A DNA stretch of 64,000 nucleotides from GWB2-37-7 sp942492835 (lineage in GTDB: Bacteria; Bacillota; Clostridia; Lutisporales; Lutisporaceae). The DNA lies in contig OW818645.1 in NCBI GenBank assembly GCA_942492835.1, forward strand, positions 558,001 through 622,000, in the 5' to 3' direction. The notes under the pieces are model-generated. The model ran no database searches and was not told the origin of the DNA. It was given only the letters and a program-made list of their open reading frames with translations. The translations under genes were made by a program, and so were the position numbers. Below, piece after piece: positions 44,194 to 57,827 of this stretch (position 1 is its first letter; each line of letters opens with the position of its first letter).

Positions 44194-44564
44194 AACTCAA
44201 CCAACACACACTCATTGTATATTATATTTATTCCGTAGGACTGCGCCTTTTCTATAAGCTCTTTACTTTCAGCTCCAGGCTGGCACCAAACATTCTTTAT
44301 CCCCTTCTCCTTAGCAATCTCTATGACTTCCATTCCAATTTTGGGATTTACTATAAGACTAATTACATCAATATTTTCTTCAATATCATATAAACTTTTA
44401 TAACATTTTACTCCCTCAATTTCAATCTGCTTAGGATTTATAGGAAAGACATTAAACCCATGTCTCTTAAGCTTACTAAATACTTTGTAACCAAACTTAG
44501 AAGTATCTTGATTGGCACCTACGACCGCCCAGTTCTTAAGCTTAAACAAATCAGGCATATTCAT
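44187..44564 (-). CDS. CoA-binding domain protein (YccU-like)
   Basis: This 125-residue protein is a lone Rossmann-like CoA-binding domain (pfam13380 type): WAVVGANQDTSKFGYKVFSKLKRHGFNVFPINPK, then ISLIVNPK and NVWCQPGAESKEL. Such proteins occur widely and have no agreed role beyond nucleotide or CoA binding. GAGGTG precedes the start. It lies 49 bases after hflX on the same strand. Confidence 0.88.
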   Translation of the reverse strand: MNMPDLFKLKNWAVVGANQDTSKFGYKVFSKLKRHGFNVFPINPKQIEIEGVKCYKSLYDIEENIDVISLIVNPKIGMEVIEIAKEKGIKNVWCQPGAESKELIEKAQSYGINIIYNECVLVELR

Positions 44565-44613
44565 ATCTTTACACCTCTCTTTGCTATATATGCTTTTATA
44601 AGCACAATAGATG

Positions 44614-46383
44614 TTATTCCATAATATACTTTTCTAGTCTTCCGTAGGTTATTGGGTCCATCTCAGCTTTTACATATATACCGTTTTCTTTGTACTCTTC
44701 CACCAACACTCTACAGTTATTGTGAATCATAGATGATACTCCTGCATCAGCATAAGGCAGCATAAGCTCAACAATACACGACTTCTTAGCAGCTAGCATA
44801 TCCATTTCTTTCTTTAATTCCTCTAACCCTGATTTATTTAGAGCCGAAGCAAAAATAATTGGACTATCATTGTTATTTTCCACATTTATTGCATCAGTAC
44901 TCTCTAGTTTATCAATCTTGTTGATTACTGTAACCATAGGCTTATTTTCAGCACCCAATTCTTTTAGAACCTCAAGAACAACCTTTATTTGTTTGTCATA
45001 ATCCTTATTGCTACCATCCACAACATGTACAAGCAGGTCAGCGTATAAAACCTCCTCCAAAGTGGACTTAAAAGCTTCCACCAGCTCATGAGGCAGCTTC
45101 TTTATAAAGCCAACTGTATCAGTTACCAATATCTCCTTACCACTCTCCAAAATAACCTTCCTAGTAGTTGGGTCTAGGGTAGCAAAAAGTTGATCCTTAG
45201 CATAAATATTAGCATCAGCCAAGCTGTTTAGTAATGTGGATTTACCTGCATTTGTATAGCCTACAATACATACCTGAAATACATTATTGTTTTCTCTGCT
45301 CCCTCTTTGTATGCCTCTTTGTTTTTTAATATCTTTTATTTCATTTTGTAAATCATTTACTCGCTCTCTTATTCTTCTTCTGTCTAACTCCAGCTTTTTT
45401 TCTCCAGGACCTTTAGTGCCTATACCTCCACCAGTCCTTGACAATTGTCCGCCTAAGCCTATAAGTCTTGGCATAGCATACTTAAGCTGTGCCAGCTCTA
45501 CCTGAAGCTTTCCCTCTCTTGACTTTGCTCTTTGCGCAAATATATCAAGTATCAGTTGTGTTCTATCTATTACTTTTATACCTAATGCCAACTCTAGATT
45601 CCTGATTTGTATACCAGATAGCTCCTCATCAAAAACTATAAGGTTTGCATCTATGGTTTGTACTAGCAAGCCTAACTCTTTAAGCTTGCCCTTACCAATA
45701 AAATAAGTTGCATCCTTTTTTTCTCTCGATTGAACCATTCTGCAAAGCTCTACTCCTCCTGCTGTTTTAAGCAATTCGCGAAGCTCTTCAAGTGCAGCTT
45801 CATTTTCTACACCTACCAAGACAGCTCTCTCTTCAGTAGTCTCTACAGCCTTTGAAGTTTTTACTGCATTCTTTATTTTTTCCTCAGCTTCATATATTAC
45901 CTTTTTTATATCCAGTTTCATAAACCTATCCTTTTGATAAGGACCCGCAATAAGAGGAATTAAATTGTCCTGATTATCGATTCCTAAAAAAGATACAAAT
46001 ATATCAGATACCGCTCCATCTTCCACACCAACTGCAGCCATCATATCAAATCTCATTTTTTTCAATGCAGAAAGATCTACATTTGAAAGCATCCCGCTAC
46101 CATTTGGATGTGTATGCAGAACTCGGATACCACTTAAACTTTCCTCTGACCTTCTCCCAGTCAAATCCTTTAATGTAACTGTATTCTCATCACCTATTTC
46201 TACTTCAAGCACTTCACCTTTTCTATTTATAAATACTGCAATTTCTTTGCCTGTTTTCTCTGTAATCTCACAAATTGTATCTATAATTTTCTCATTAACA
46301 AATAAGTCCTTATCTACAGATTCACTCTTCAAATCTTCTAATTGATTTAATAAAGTTTTTTTAATACCCGCTTTATTTTCCAT
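44614..46383 (-). CDS. hflX: GTPase HflX with N-terminal JAMM/MPN-like region
   Basis: This 589-residue protein is longer than the usual 420-residue HflX. The C-terminal two thirds have the HflX domain (FDEELSGIQIRNLELALGIKVIDRTQLIL), the GGIGTKGPGEKKLELDRR basic region, and a G domain with VGYTNAGKSTLLNSL and DTVGFIKKLPHELVEAFKSTL. The N-terminal 190 residues carry HTHPNGSGMLSNVD (H90, H92, S100, D103), which matches the JAMM zinc motif HxH-x7-S-x2-D. HflX splits stalled ribosomes. The extra domain could be a peptidase or deubiquitinase-like fold; its role is unknown. Confidence 0.93.
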   Translation of the reverse strand: MENKAGIKKTLLNQLEDLKSESVDKDLFVNEKIIDTICEITEKTGKEIAVFINRKGEVLEVEIGDENTVTLKDLTGRRSEESLSGIRVLHTHPNGSGMLSNVDLSALKKMRFDMMAAVGVEDGAVSDIFVSFLGIDNQDNLIPLIAGPYQKDRFMKLDIKKVIYEAEEKIKNAVKTSKAVETTEERAVLVGVENEAALEELRELLKTAGGVELCRMVQSREKKDATYFIGKGKLKELGLLVQTIDANLIVFDEELSGIQIRNLELALGIKVIDRTQLILDIFAQRAKSREGKLQVELAQLKYAMPRLIGLGGQLSRTGGGIGTKGPGEKKLELDRRRIRERVNDLQNEIKDIKKQRGIQRGSRENNNVFQVCIVGYTNAGKSTLLNSLADANIYAKDQLFATLDPTTRKVILESGKEILVTDTVGFIKKLPHELVEAFKSTLEEVLYADLLVHVVDGSNKDYDKQIKVVLEVLKELGAENKPMVTVINKIDKLESTDAINVENNNDSPIIFASALNKSGLEELKKEMDMLAAKKSCIVELMLPYADAGVSSMIHNNCRVLVEEYKENGIYVKAEMDPITYGRLEKYIME

Positions 46384-46495
46384 AATATCACCTCATTTGG
46401 CATACTTTGATTTTGTTCTTATTTTAACATAGCTTATGCATTTTTATAAGCTATTAGATATGTTAAACTAATCTTTCTTGTAAAAGTTCTGAAAA

Positions 46496-46527
46496 TTAAA
46501 AATCCGGAAGCATTATGTTCCAGATTT
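46496..46527 (-). terminator. Terminator after the EamA permease gene
   Basis: AAATCTGGAA and TTCCGGATTT (one wobble) form a stem with TTAATTTT after it on the minus strand. Confidence 0.75.
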
Positions 46528-46535
46528 GTTTAGCT

Positions 46536-47408
46536 CTATAATTTTTTTGATTTAAAATTAAGTTTTGCAAAATTTATAAAAATACCTATAAGTACAAGAA
46601 GCATTCCTATTATAGTCTTAATACTAAGTGTCTCTCCAAGAAAAGCTACTGCTAAAGTTGATGCCAAAACAGGCTTTAAAAAAAATACCATAGAACCTTT
46701 ACTGGCAGTTAATATTTTTAATGCCTCCATATAGGTAATATAAGCTATACCTGATAAGAAAATCCCAAGATATAATACCTTTAAAATGGTTCCCTGAGGT
46801 ATAACAAATAAAGGTAATTTATAATACATAAGCACAGGTACATATAAAAGGCTCCCTAAAATTGAAGATATAGAAATCATAGTTATACTGCTGATTTCTT
46901 CGCTCTTTAGCTTACCTAATACTGTATACAAACCAAAGATCAAAGAAGCAATCAACGCAAGTAATAAACTTGTAATAGTGTCACCACCTGTATTTCCTTT
47001 GTATATTATTAGTGAAATACCTGCTATTCCAAACAATATACATGCAAGCTTATCGATAGTCACTTTTTCCTTAAGTATTATAGTTGAAAAAAACATTACA
47101 AAAATCGGATTTGAGCTTATAAGTATTGCGGCTGTGGATGCTTTCCCGAAATTTATTGATAGCTGTAAAGCACCCATACTAATAAATATATTAAGCAATC
47201 CAAGTCCCAAGAAGAAAAGCCAATCCTTTTTGTGCAGCTTCTCTTTTTTTGCAATCACAAAGGGCAGCAATGTTATGCCACCTATAAAAAACCTTATGAA
47301 CGTCAACTGTAATGGATTTATTATACCCTTAAGAGTGCTTGTTACTACCTCTAAAGTGCTGAATATTAATATTGTAATACCTAGTAATATATAACCTTTA
47401 TATTTCAT
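46536..47408 (-). CDS. EamA/DMT-family transporter
   Basis: From the ATG preceded by GGGGGTTAAA, the protein is 290 residues with ten transmembrane helices in two EamA repeats (PLQLTFIRFFIGGITLLPF and VFFLKPVLASTLAVAFLGE). It belongs to the drug/metabolite transporter superfamily, exporters of amino acids or metabolites. A start four codons earlier would fall before the ribosome site. The substrate cannot be predicted. Confidence 0.9.
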   Translation of the reverse strand: MKYKGYILLGITILIFSTLEVVTSTLKGIINPLQLTFIRFFIGGITLLPFVIAKKEKLHKKDWLFFLGLGLLNIFISMGALQLSINFGKASTAAILISSNPIFVMFFSTIILKEKVTIDKLACILFGIAGISLIIYKGNTGGDTITSLLLALIASLIFGLYTVLGKLKSEEISSITMISISSILGSLLYVPVLMYYKLPLFVIPQGTILKVLYLGIFLSGIAYITYMEALKILTASKGSMVFFLKPVLASTLAVAFLGETLSIKTIIGMLLVLIGIFINFAKLNFKSKKL

Positions 47409-47448
47409 TTTAACCCCCATAAAACTTATCCTTTATTATTCCTTTTAT

Positions 47449-47628
47449 CTACTTTATTTTATCTTTAGTCCTTAATATGTAAAAGTATAGAGGAGAAATC
47501 AAACCTGCTCCAATTGCTATAACAGAAAAGTCTTTATTAAAGAATATATTTGATATTATCATATAGATAGCCGCCATAAATCCCAGAACACCCGCTATAA
47601 ATAAAACTTTGTTTCCATTTAAAATCAT
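47449..47628 (-). CDS. Small two-helix membrane protein, 59 residues
   Basis: The ORF begins MILNGNKVLFIAGVLGFMAA and has AAGGAGATAC before the ATG. Two hydrophobic segments (8-29 and 35-51) are joined by a short NKDFS loop, followed by a basic end (RTKDKIK). It lies between the rRNA operon end and the EamA gene, about 40 bases before the latter, so the two are probably co-transcribed. No family was recognised. Confidence 0.7.
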   Translation of the reverse strand: MILNGNKVLFIAGVLGFMAAIYMIISNIFFNKDFSVIAIGAGLISPLYFYILRTKDKIK

Positions 47629-47700
47629 AATTGTATCTCCTTAATTTTCAATCTTGCTATGTATATTTTAACTCATTATATAAGCAAGGTAAAGTTCCAC

Positions 47701-47736
47701 AAAAAAGTAAAAGAAGCAATATCTCTACTGCTTCTT
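47701..47736 (-). terminator. Terminator of the rrn operon
   Basis: AAGAAGCA and TGCTTCTT surround a 10-base loop a few bases after 5S rRNA, with TTTACTTTTTTG on the minus strand. Confidence 0.85.
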
Positions 47737-47742
47737 TGTTTA

Positions 47743-47858
47743 CCCGGCGACGACTTACTCTCCCAGGACCCTGCGGTCCAAGTACCATCAGCACTGGAGA
47801 GCTTAACTTCTGTGTTCGGCATGGGAACAGGTGTGACCTCTCCGTTATTGCCACCAGA
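47743..47858 (-). rRNA. rrf: 5S ribosomal RNA
   Basis: About 116 bases reading TCTGGTGGCAATAACGGAG at the 5' side and ending near the CCGGGTA stretch, with the conserved CCCATGCCGAACACAGAAGT loop. Ends are approximate. Confidence 0.95.
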
Positions 47859-48212
47859 TTTGTTATGAAGATGTTTTTGCACCTTCAAAACTGCACAATA
47901 CATTTAATTTATCTATTTTGTAACGCTGAATTTGTGTTACTTACGATATTTCACTAAGATATATTTCTAATGCTGTGGTAACTTTATGATACCTGCATTT
48001 GATTATGTTCTTAGGTTTTATCGATGTTTTCTACGGTTTTCCACTAAGAAATTCTATTACTTTCGCTACACTGTTCATGGATGAGCAGCCCGCAAAAGAG
48101 AATTTCTAATTGTAAAACCTTTGTTCGGTTATCTCCTAAGACCTTCTATATCAAATGCCACGATAAGCTAAAGCATATCTGCATTTGAAGAAGCTCTAAG
48201 TTTCTAACCTTT
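47859..48212 (-). other. 23S-5S internal spacer
   Basis: About 350 bases with no tRNA and no gene. An AATGTATTGTGCAGTTTT segment (about 47886-47905) is complementary to a sequence upstream of the 23S gene, forming an outer processing stem. Confidence 0.7.
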
Positions 48213-51126
<2,914 letters not shown>

Positions 51127-51421
51127 AAGAAGTTCTTTTGAACTCTTTTTATTCCTCAGCGTTATTGTGTTTAATTACTCTCTTTCGAGATTAATTACCC
51201 TGGATCTTTTCAATGTATTGTGCAGTTTTCAAGGTACATTTGAATCTTTTTTCATTCCCTCAAGACTTTGCTTGTCTCTCACCGGGAATTACTATTATAC
51301 ATGTTATACTCTTTCGAGTCAACTTGTACTTTTTTACATTTTGTCTCACGTCTCAGATTACTACGCTACGCTTATCAAAAAGGATTGCTAATCTTTTACT
51401 CCTCTTCGTTACGTAAAAAGT

Positions 51422-51498
<77 letters not shown>

Positions 51499-51537
51499 TC
51501 GTATTAAAGTTTTAACTACTGGGTAGTTAAAAAAAGT

Positions 51538-51613
51538 TGGTGGAGATGAACGGGATCGAACCGTTGACCCCCTGCTTGCAAGGCAGGTGCTCTCCCAGCT
51601 GAGCTACACCCCC
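51538..51613 (-). tRNA. tRNA-Ala (TGC)
   Basis: A 76-base cloverleaf starting GGGGGTGTAGCTCAGCTGG, with TGC anticodon in CTTGCAAG, the T-loop GGTTCGATCCC and an encoded CCA end. It lies between 16S rRNA and tRNA-Ile. Confidence 0.96.
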
Positions 51614-51802
51614 ATGTATGAGTTACTTCTAACTCTTTTGAAACAAAGACTATTAAGTTTTTAAACTTTATAGTCCTTGAAAACTAATCAGTGTAACTAA
51701 CCTTAACTCTTTTGGTCAGGTTATTTAAAATATAGTGCACATCTCTTTCGATTTGTGACTATCGACCATAGGATATACAAACATTTTTCAGTCTGTAATG
51801 CT

Positions 51803-53330
<1,528 letters not shown>

Positions 53331-53506
53331 AAATATTTAATCACATCTCTGTGATCTCAACTAATTGTTTGAACCTACTCAAAAGAATTAATTTTCTTGG
53401 TTTCGTTACACTGTTTAGTTTTCAAGGACCATATAGATAAATTTGCTTTTGCAAATCATCGTTATTTTGTTTGTGCGTTAGTGTTGTTCACCAACGTCGC
53501 TTAAAT

Positions 53507-53535
53507 AATATAACATATCTAAAAAGCATTCGCAA
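53507..53535 (-). promoter_or_regulatory. Sigma-A-like promoter of the rrn operon
   Basis: TTGCGA (53530-53535) and TATATT (53507-53512) with 17 bases between on the minus strand, about 175 bases before 16S rRNA. Confidence 0.55.
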
Positions 53536-53631
53536 TCTATACCTTATGCTAGTTTTAGCTAAATTCTTAGTTTATATTCATTTTGCTTCTGTATACTTTA
53601 TTATACTCTATATTTATGTACAAGCGTTTTT

Positions 53632-54318
53632 TTAATCATCAAAAGGATCACTTGTTGGAACAAAGTTTGGAATATCCGTTTCTGGGACAGTTATATAGCT
53701 TTCTGGAACATCGCCTACAATGATTGTTTCTGAAATTGGAACATGAGTGGATACTTCAACGTCATTACTTATTAAAGGAGCAATAATCTTAATATTAGTT
53801 TCTACAAAAAGATATATTTTTAGTCTTGTCATGTTAATGCCTGCATTCTCTATATCAGATTTAAAATCAACCTTAACTGAACCCATAGGCTGAATTTTTA
53901 TGCTTAATTTGGGTCCATTGTTTGCAAACAGTTGACTACCAAATATGTTTACTATCGGTATTTTTAGGTCTTTAGTACCTATTTTCGTTAACTCGCTTTG
54001 AATTGCTAGAGTTGTCTCACCTGCCAGCTTGTTCATTAGCATCGGATCTACTTTAACCATTGTTACTTTACCTGTACTATCTGTCATAATATCAACTATA
54101 TCTTTATATTCAGGCTCAATGGACTTTTTATAAACCACATCATTAATTGCCTGGGTAGCAAGGGTACGGGCTTTTATTTCCGACATAGCAATAATAGTTG
54201 GTTTTAAGTTTTTTTCTACAATGAAAAATGTATAAAATAGTACAAAGATAATTAGTGCTAGCATTAATAATCCATATCTTTTATTCTTTCTCCTAAAATA
54301 TCTTTTTCTCATAAGCAA
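53632..54318 (-). CDS. yunB: Sporulation protein YunB
   Basis: This 228-residue protein has a basic N-terminus (MRKRYFRRKNKR), one membrane anchor (LMLALIIFVLFYTFFIVEKN) and a globular outer part. The YunB family signatures are seen in MSEIKARTLATQAINDVV and the IPISETIIVGDVPESYI type end (here HVPISETIIVGDVPESY). YunB is a sigma-E-controlled sporulation protein in Bacillus with undefined biochemical role. AGGAGGTG precedes the start. Confidence 0.92.
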   Translation of the reverse strand: MLMRKRYFRRKNKRYGLLMLALIIFVLFYTFFIVEKNLKPTIIAMSEIKARTLATQAINDVVYKKSIEPEYKDIVDIMTDSTGKVTMVKVDPMLMNKLAGETTLAIQSELTKIGTKDLKIPIVNIFGSQLFANNGPKLSIKIQPMGSVKVDFKSDIENAGINMTRLKIYLFVETNIKIIAPLISNDVEVSTHVPISETIIVGDVPESYITVPETDIPNFVPTSDPFDD

Positions 54319-54396
54319 ACACCTCCTTCTTATTAATATATGTTCTTTATGTTATTTTGTTACTGAATTCTAAAAATGTCATAGCTCTCCATTGAA

Positions 54397-54425
54397 TTGA
54401 TATAGATTATTAAATATGCTATAAT
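54397..54425 (+). promoter_or_regulatory. Sigma-A promoter for the penicillin-binding protein gene
   Basis: TTGATA (54397-54402) and TATAAT (54420-54425) with a 17-base spacer, 38 bases before the ATG. Confidence 0.8.
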
Positions 54426-54462
54426 TATCGTGTTATGGCAGGTCTAATTAAGGAGGAATAAA

Positions 54463-56862
54463 ATGGACAACGAAAAGACAGCCTCATCAACCTCAAGAAA
54501 AAAGAAGAAATCTAATCCAAAAAAGTCCCGAAAAATTCTAAAGAATATAATATTAGTTTTGATGATTATAATTCTTGTGGGAAGCTTTGTCGCATTAGGC
54601 ACAGCTTATGCTTGGATTAAAAGTGCAAAGCCCTTGAATATAGATGAGCTGATTTCTTTGAACCAAACTACTTATATTGTAGATTCAGAAGATAACATTA
54701 TTATGAAACTACATGCAAATGAGAATAGAACAATAGTAGCTCTGGATAAGATACCTATCCAACTTCAAGATGCTTTTATTGCGATTGAAGACAAACGATT
54801 TGATAAACACTTTGGTATAGATATTTATAGAATGTTTGGCGCACTTAAGGTGGATCTAATTAGTCGAAGTACTGCCCAAGGCGGTAGCACAATAACTCAG
54901 CAGCTAATCAAAAAAGTGTATTTATCAGATGAAAAGGTTTTAAAACGTAAAGTGGTAGAAATATATTATGCCATACAGTTAGAAAGACGCTTTACTAAGG
55001 ATCAAATATTAGAAGCATATTTGAATACAATCCCTCTAGGTGATAATGTAGCAGGGGTTAAAGAAGCTAGTTTATACTATTTTGGTAAGGAACTAGATCA
55101 GTTAACCTTAGCCGAAAGTGCTATGATAGCAGGAATCACCAATAACCCATCAAAATATACTCCTACACGCAATTTTGAGAATGCAACAAAGCGTAAGGAA
55201 CTGATTTTAAGTGAAATGCTTAAGCAAGGCAAAATCAATCAGTCTCAGTATGATGATGCTATAAAGGAAGAGATAGTACTATCCAAAGTAGAAAGCGAAG
55301 TTGATACTACTTACTTTGCAGATATGGTAATAGAAGATGTGTTAGCGGTGTTAGAAAATGAGCTGGGTTATACAGAAGAAGAAGCTCAAATTAGACTGTT
55401 TAATGGTGGTATGAAGATAGTTGCAACCATAGATACAGATATCCAAAATTCTTTAGAAGCTTCCTTTAAGAAAGAAGCATTGTTCCCAAAGAGCAAGGAA
55501 GATGCAAATGGTACTCTTCAGCCTGAAGCAGCAGCAATAATAATCGATCATACTACAGGCGAAGTAAAAGCAATTATGGGCGGACGAAGTGAAAAGGTAA
55601 GAAGAGGTTTAAACAGAGCAACACAATCACTAAGACAGCCAGGCTCAACAATTAAACCTTTAGCAGTATATGCACCTGCTCTTGACAATGGCTATACCGT
55701 TGCATCAGTAATTGATGATTCTCCTATATCCTATGGGAATTATTCTCCTGATAATTATGGTGGAACTTTCAAGGGTCTTATTACTGTTAGAGAAGCTATT
55801 CAAAGCTCAATTAATGTAGTTGCAGTAAAAATTGTACAAGATCTTGGACTTTCAAGGTCAGCGGAATACCTGCAAAAATTCGGTATAACATCAATAGTTA
55901 CTGATAAAGGACTTAGTCACAATGATTTGGGACTAGGCTCTCTTGCACTAGGTGGTTTAACCCAAGGTGTCAGACCTATTGAAATGGCAGCTGCCTATAG
56001 TGTATTCCCCAACAAGGGAATATATAACAAACCCGTAACCTTTACAAAGATATATGATAAAGATGGAAACTTGATATATGAAAACAAACCAAAGAAGGAA
56101 AGAGTTATAAGTGAACAAGTTGCTTATCTCATGGTAGATATAATGCAGGGCGTTGTAAAGGGCGGAACCGGTGGACGTGCAGCATTACCTAATATGCCAA
56201 CAGCAGGTAAAACAGGTACTACTACAAATAACGTTGATGCCTGGTTTATAGGTTATACTCCATACTATACAGCAGCTGTTTGGATGGGTCATGATGATCC
56301 AAAGAACTTAGGTTTTACTGGTGGAAATTATCCTGCAAGTTTATGGAAGGATATTATGACAAATGTCCATAAAGGTAAGCCTTCTAAAGATTTTGAAAAG
56401 CCAGGTGGACTTGTTGCAGTAGATATTTGTACTGAGTCTGGCAAAAGACCTTCAGAGCTATGTGCACTAGATCAAAGAGGTTCTACAATCATATCTGAAG
56501 TATTTATTAAAGGGACTGAACCTAGTGCAGAAGAAATATGTGATATTCATGTAGTACGTGATATTGATATATCAACTAATAAGCTTGCGTCACCTTATTG
56601 TCCTGCATCATTGATAAAGTCTAAGGTGTTTATACAACGTTTAGAACCTTATGTACCAAGTGCATCTGGAAAGATTCCTGCGGATAGTATTTATGAGGCT
56701 CCTAAAGATACATGCCCGCTTCATATTACTGCTATTCCTGATGTAAATCCTGATGAACCTGTCAAAGATGATGAGGATGAGGAAATACCAGATATAATTG
56801 ATATTGACCCAACTAAACCAACTGAGCCAACCTTACCACCACCTAACAATCCAAACTTCTAG
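54463..56862 (+). CDS. Class A penicillin-binding protein (PBP1A family)
   Basis: This 799-residue bifunctional enzyme has a Lys/Ser-rich cytoplasmic tail (1-30), one transmembrane helix (about 30-50), a GT51 transglycosylase domain (about 70-240, EDKRFDKHFGID and GGSTITQQLIKK) and a transpeptidase domain with STIK, SIN and KTGTTTNN motifs. A proline/acid-rich tail (PVKDDEDEEIPDIID then TEPTLPPPNN) ends it. It polymerises and cross-links peptidoglycan. The four C-terminal cysteines (CTESG, CALDQ, CDIH, CPAS) are a feature of clostridial homologues. AAGGAGG precedes the ATG. Confidence 0.95.
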   Translation: MDNEKTASSTSRKKKKSNPKKSRKILKNIILVLMIIILVGSFVALGTAYAWIKSAKPLNIDELISLNQTTYIVDSEDNIIMKLHANENRTIVALDKIPIQLQDAFIAIEDKRFDKHFGIDIYRMFGALKVDLISRSTAQGGSTITQQLIKKVYLSDEKVLKRKVVEIYYAIQLERRFTKDQILEAYLNTIPLGDNVAGVKEASLYYFGKELDQLTLAESAMIAGITNNPSKYTPTRNFENATKRKELILSEMLKQGKINQSQYDDAIKEEIVLSKVESEVDTTYFADMVIEDVLAVLENELGYTEEEAQIRLFNGGMKIVATIDTDIQNSLEASFKKEALFPKSKEDANGTLQPEAAAIIIDHTTGEVKAIMGGRSEKVRRGLNRATQSLRQPGSTIKPLAVYAPALDNGYTVASVIDDSPISYGNYSPDNYGGTFKGLITVREAIQSSINVVAVKIVQDLGLSRSAEYLQKFGITSIVTDKGLSHNDLGLGSLALGGLTQGVRPIEMAAAYSVFPNKGIYNKPVTFTKIYDKDGNLIYENKPKKERVISEQVAYLMVDIMQGVVKGGTGGRAALPNMPTAGKTGTTTNNVDAWFIGYTPYYTAAVWMGHDDPKNLGFTGGNYPASLWKDIMTNVHKGKPSKDFEKPGGLVAVDICTESGKRPSELCALDQRGSTIISEVFIKGTEPSAEEICDIHVVRDIDISTNKLASPYCPASLIKSKVFIQRLEPYVPSASGKIPADSIYEAPKDTCPLHITAIPDVNPDEPVKDDEDEEIPDIIDIDPTKPTEPTLPPPNNPNF

Positions 56863-56870
56863 AATCAACA

Positions 56871-56908
56871 AAACCGAAGCTGTTAATTTCAATAGCTTCG
56901 GTTTATTA
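56871..56908. terminator. Bidirectional terminator, PBP / spoVAEa
   Basis: AAACCGAAGCT and AGCTTCGGTTT with a 12-base loop between two convergent genes; it overlaps the last codons of spoVAEa. Confidence 0.85.
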
Positions 56909-57458
56909 TTTGTTGCATTGCTTTAGTTATGACAGGTGCTCCAATCCCACATCTATCCTTACCATTCATTTTTCCAGGATCACCTATTCCTACTATTACT
57001 GGTACTTCTATCATATTTAGTATATCAACTGTATCACCAGTTATCACCTTTCCGTCTTTAGGGTTTCCACATTTATCTACCGTTCTCTTAATAATATTAC
57101 CGTGTTTAGTAATAGAAAAATCAACTTCAATGCCCTGAACTCCTTCAGTATTTGATGCTACTGCGATGACTCCTATTATCTCAATTTCAGGACATTTTGA
57201 TATATCTCTAATAATGTGCTCTCCATTACCTTCTCCGGTATGACCTCTATCATCAGCCATCACAATAACAGGATCCCACTTAGCTTGCTTTATAAGCTCT
57301 ATTATCTTATATCCCGGCAGGTGTGTTGGGTTACCTGCAGATTTCGAAATGCATCTAGCTCCAATATTTGCAGCTGCCAGCTCTACTGCTTTCCGAGCAA
57401 TATCATCTCCATCTGTTACCAGTATAACCTTTGTCTTATGTATTAGCTCTTCATTCAT
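56889..57458 (-). CDS. spoVAEa: Stage V sporulation protein AEa
   Basis: This 189-residue soluble protein has KVILVTDGDDIARKAVELAA at the start and SAGNPTHLPGYKIIELIKQ and VVIMADDRGHTGEGNGEHI, the SpoVAEa family signatures. The spoVA operon makes the inner-membrane channel for dipicolinic acid uptake in sporulation and release in germination. It is the last gene of this spoVA unit, 9 bases after the membrane protein AEb, and ends at the shared terminator. Confidence 0.93.
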   Translation of the reverse strand: MNEELIHKTKVILVTDGDDIARKAVELAAANIGARCISKSAGNPTHLPGYKIIELIKQAKWDPVIVMADDRGHTGEGNGEHIIRDISKCPEIEIIGVIAVASNTEGVQGIEVDFSITKHGNIIKRTVDKCGNPKDGKVITGDTVDILNMIEVPVIVGIGDPGKMNGKDRCGIGAPVITKAMQQIINRSY

Positions 57459-57467
57459 AGCCCTCTC

Positions 57468-57824
57468 CTACCTTTTTGATTTTGGGTTAAATAATATCGC
57501 CATCATATATCCAAATACTATAGCAGCAGTTACCCCTCCAGCAGTAGCAGTTAAACCGCCTGTTAATGCACCAATTAATCCTGATTCCTTGACCCCTTTT
57601 ATAGCACCGTTTGCTAAAGCATAGCCAAACCCAGGTAAAGGAACTGTTGCTCCAGCACCTCCGATATCAACTATTTTCTCATAAATTCCAAGCCCTTGAA
57701 GTATTACTCCTGAGGTCACAAAAAGTACAAGTACACGTGCAGGAGTCATTTTAGTATTATCCATTAATATTTGCCCAATTACACATATTATTCCACCAAC
57801 TATAAAGGCTTTTACGTAGTCCAT
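57468..57824 (-). CDS. spoVAEb: Stage V sporulation protein AEb (SpoVAE membrane subunit)
   Basis: This 118-residue membrane protein has four hydrophobic helices with FIVGGIICVIGQILMDNTKMTPARVL and GGAGATVPLPGFGYALANGAIKG, the common SpoVAC/SpoVAE signature. It shares clear similarity with the SpoVAC encoded two genes upstream. The gap to spoVAD is 3 bases. It is part of the dipicolinate channel. Confidence 0.94.
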   Translation of the reverse strand: MDYVKAFIVGGIICVIGQILMDNTKMTPARVLVLFVTSGVILQGLGIYEKIVDIGGAGATVPLPGFGYALANGAIKGVKESGLIGALTGGLTATAGGVTAAIVFGYMMAILFNPKSKR

Positions 57825-57827
57825 CTT

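Noticed and set aside
46978..47394. 138-codon frame opposite the EamA gene
   Set aside because: Antisense to a clear membrane protein gene, no start signal, no recognisable domain.
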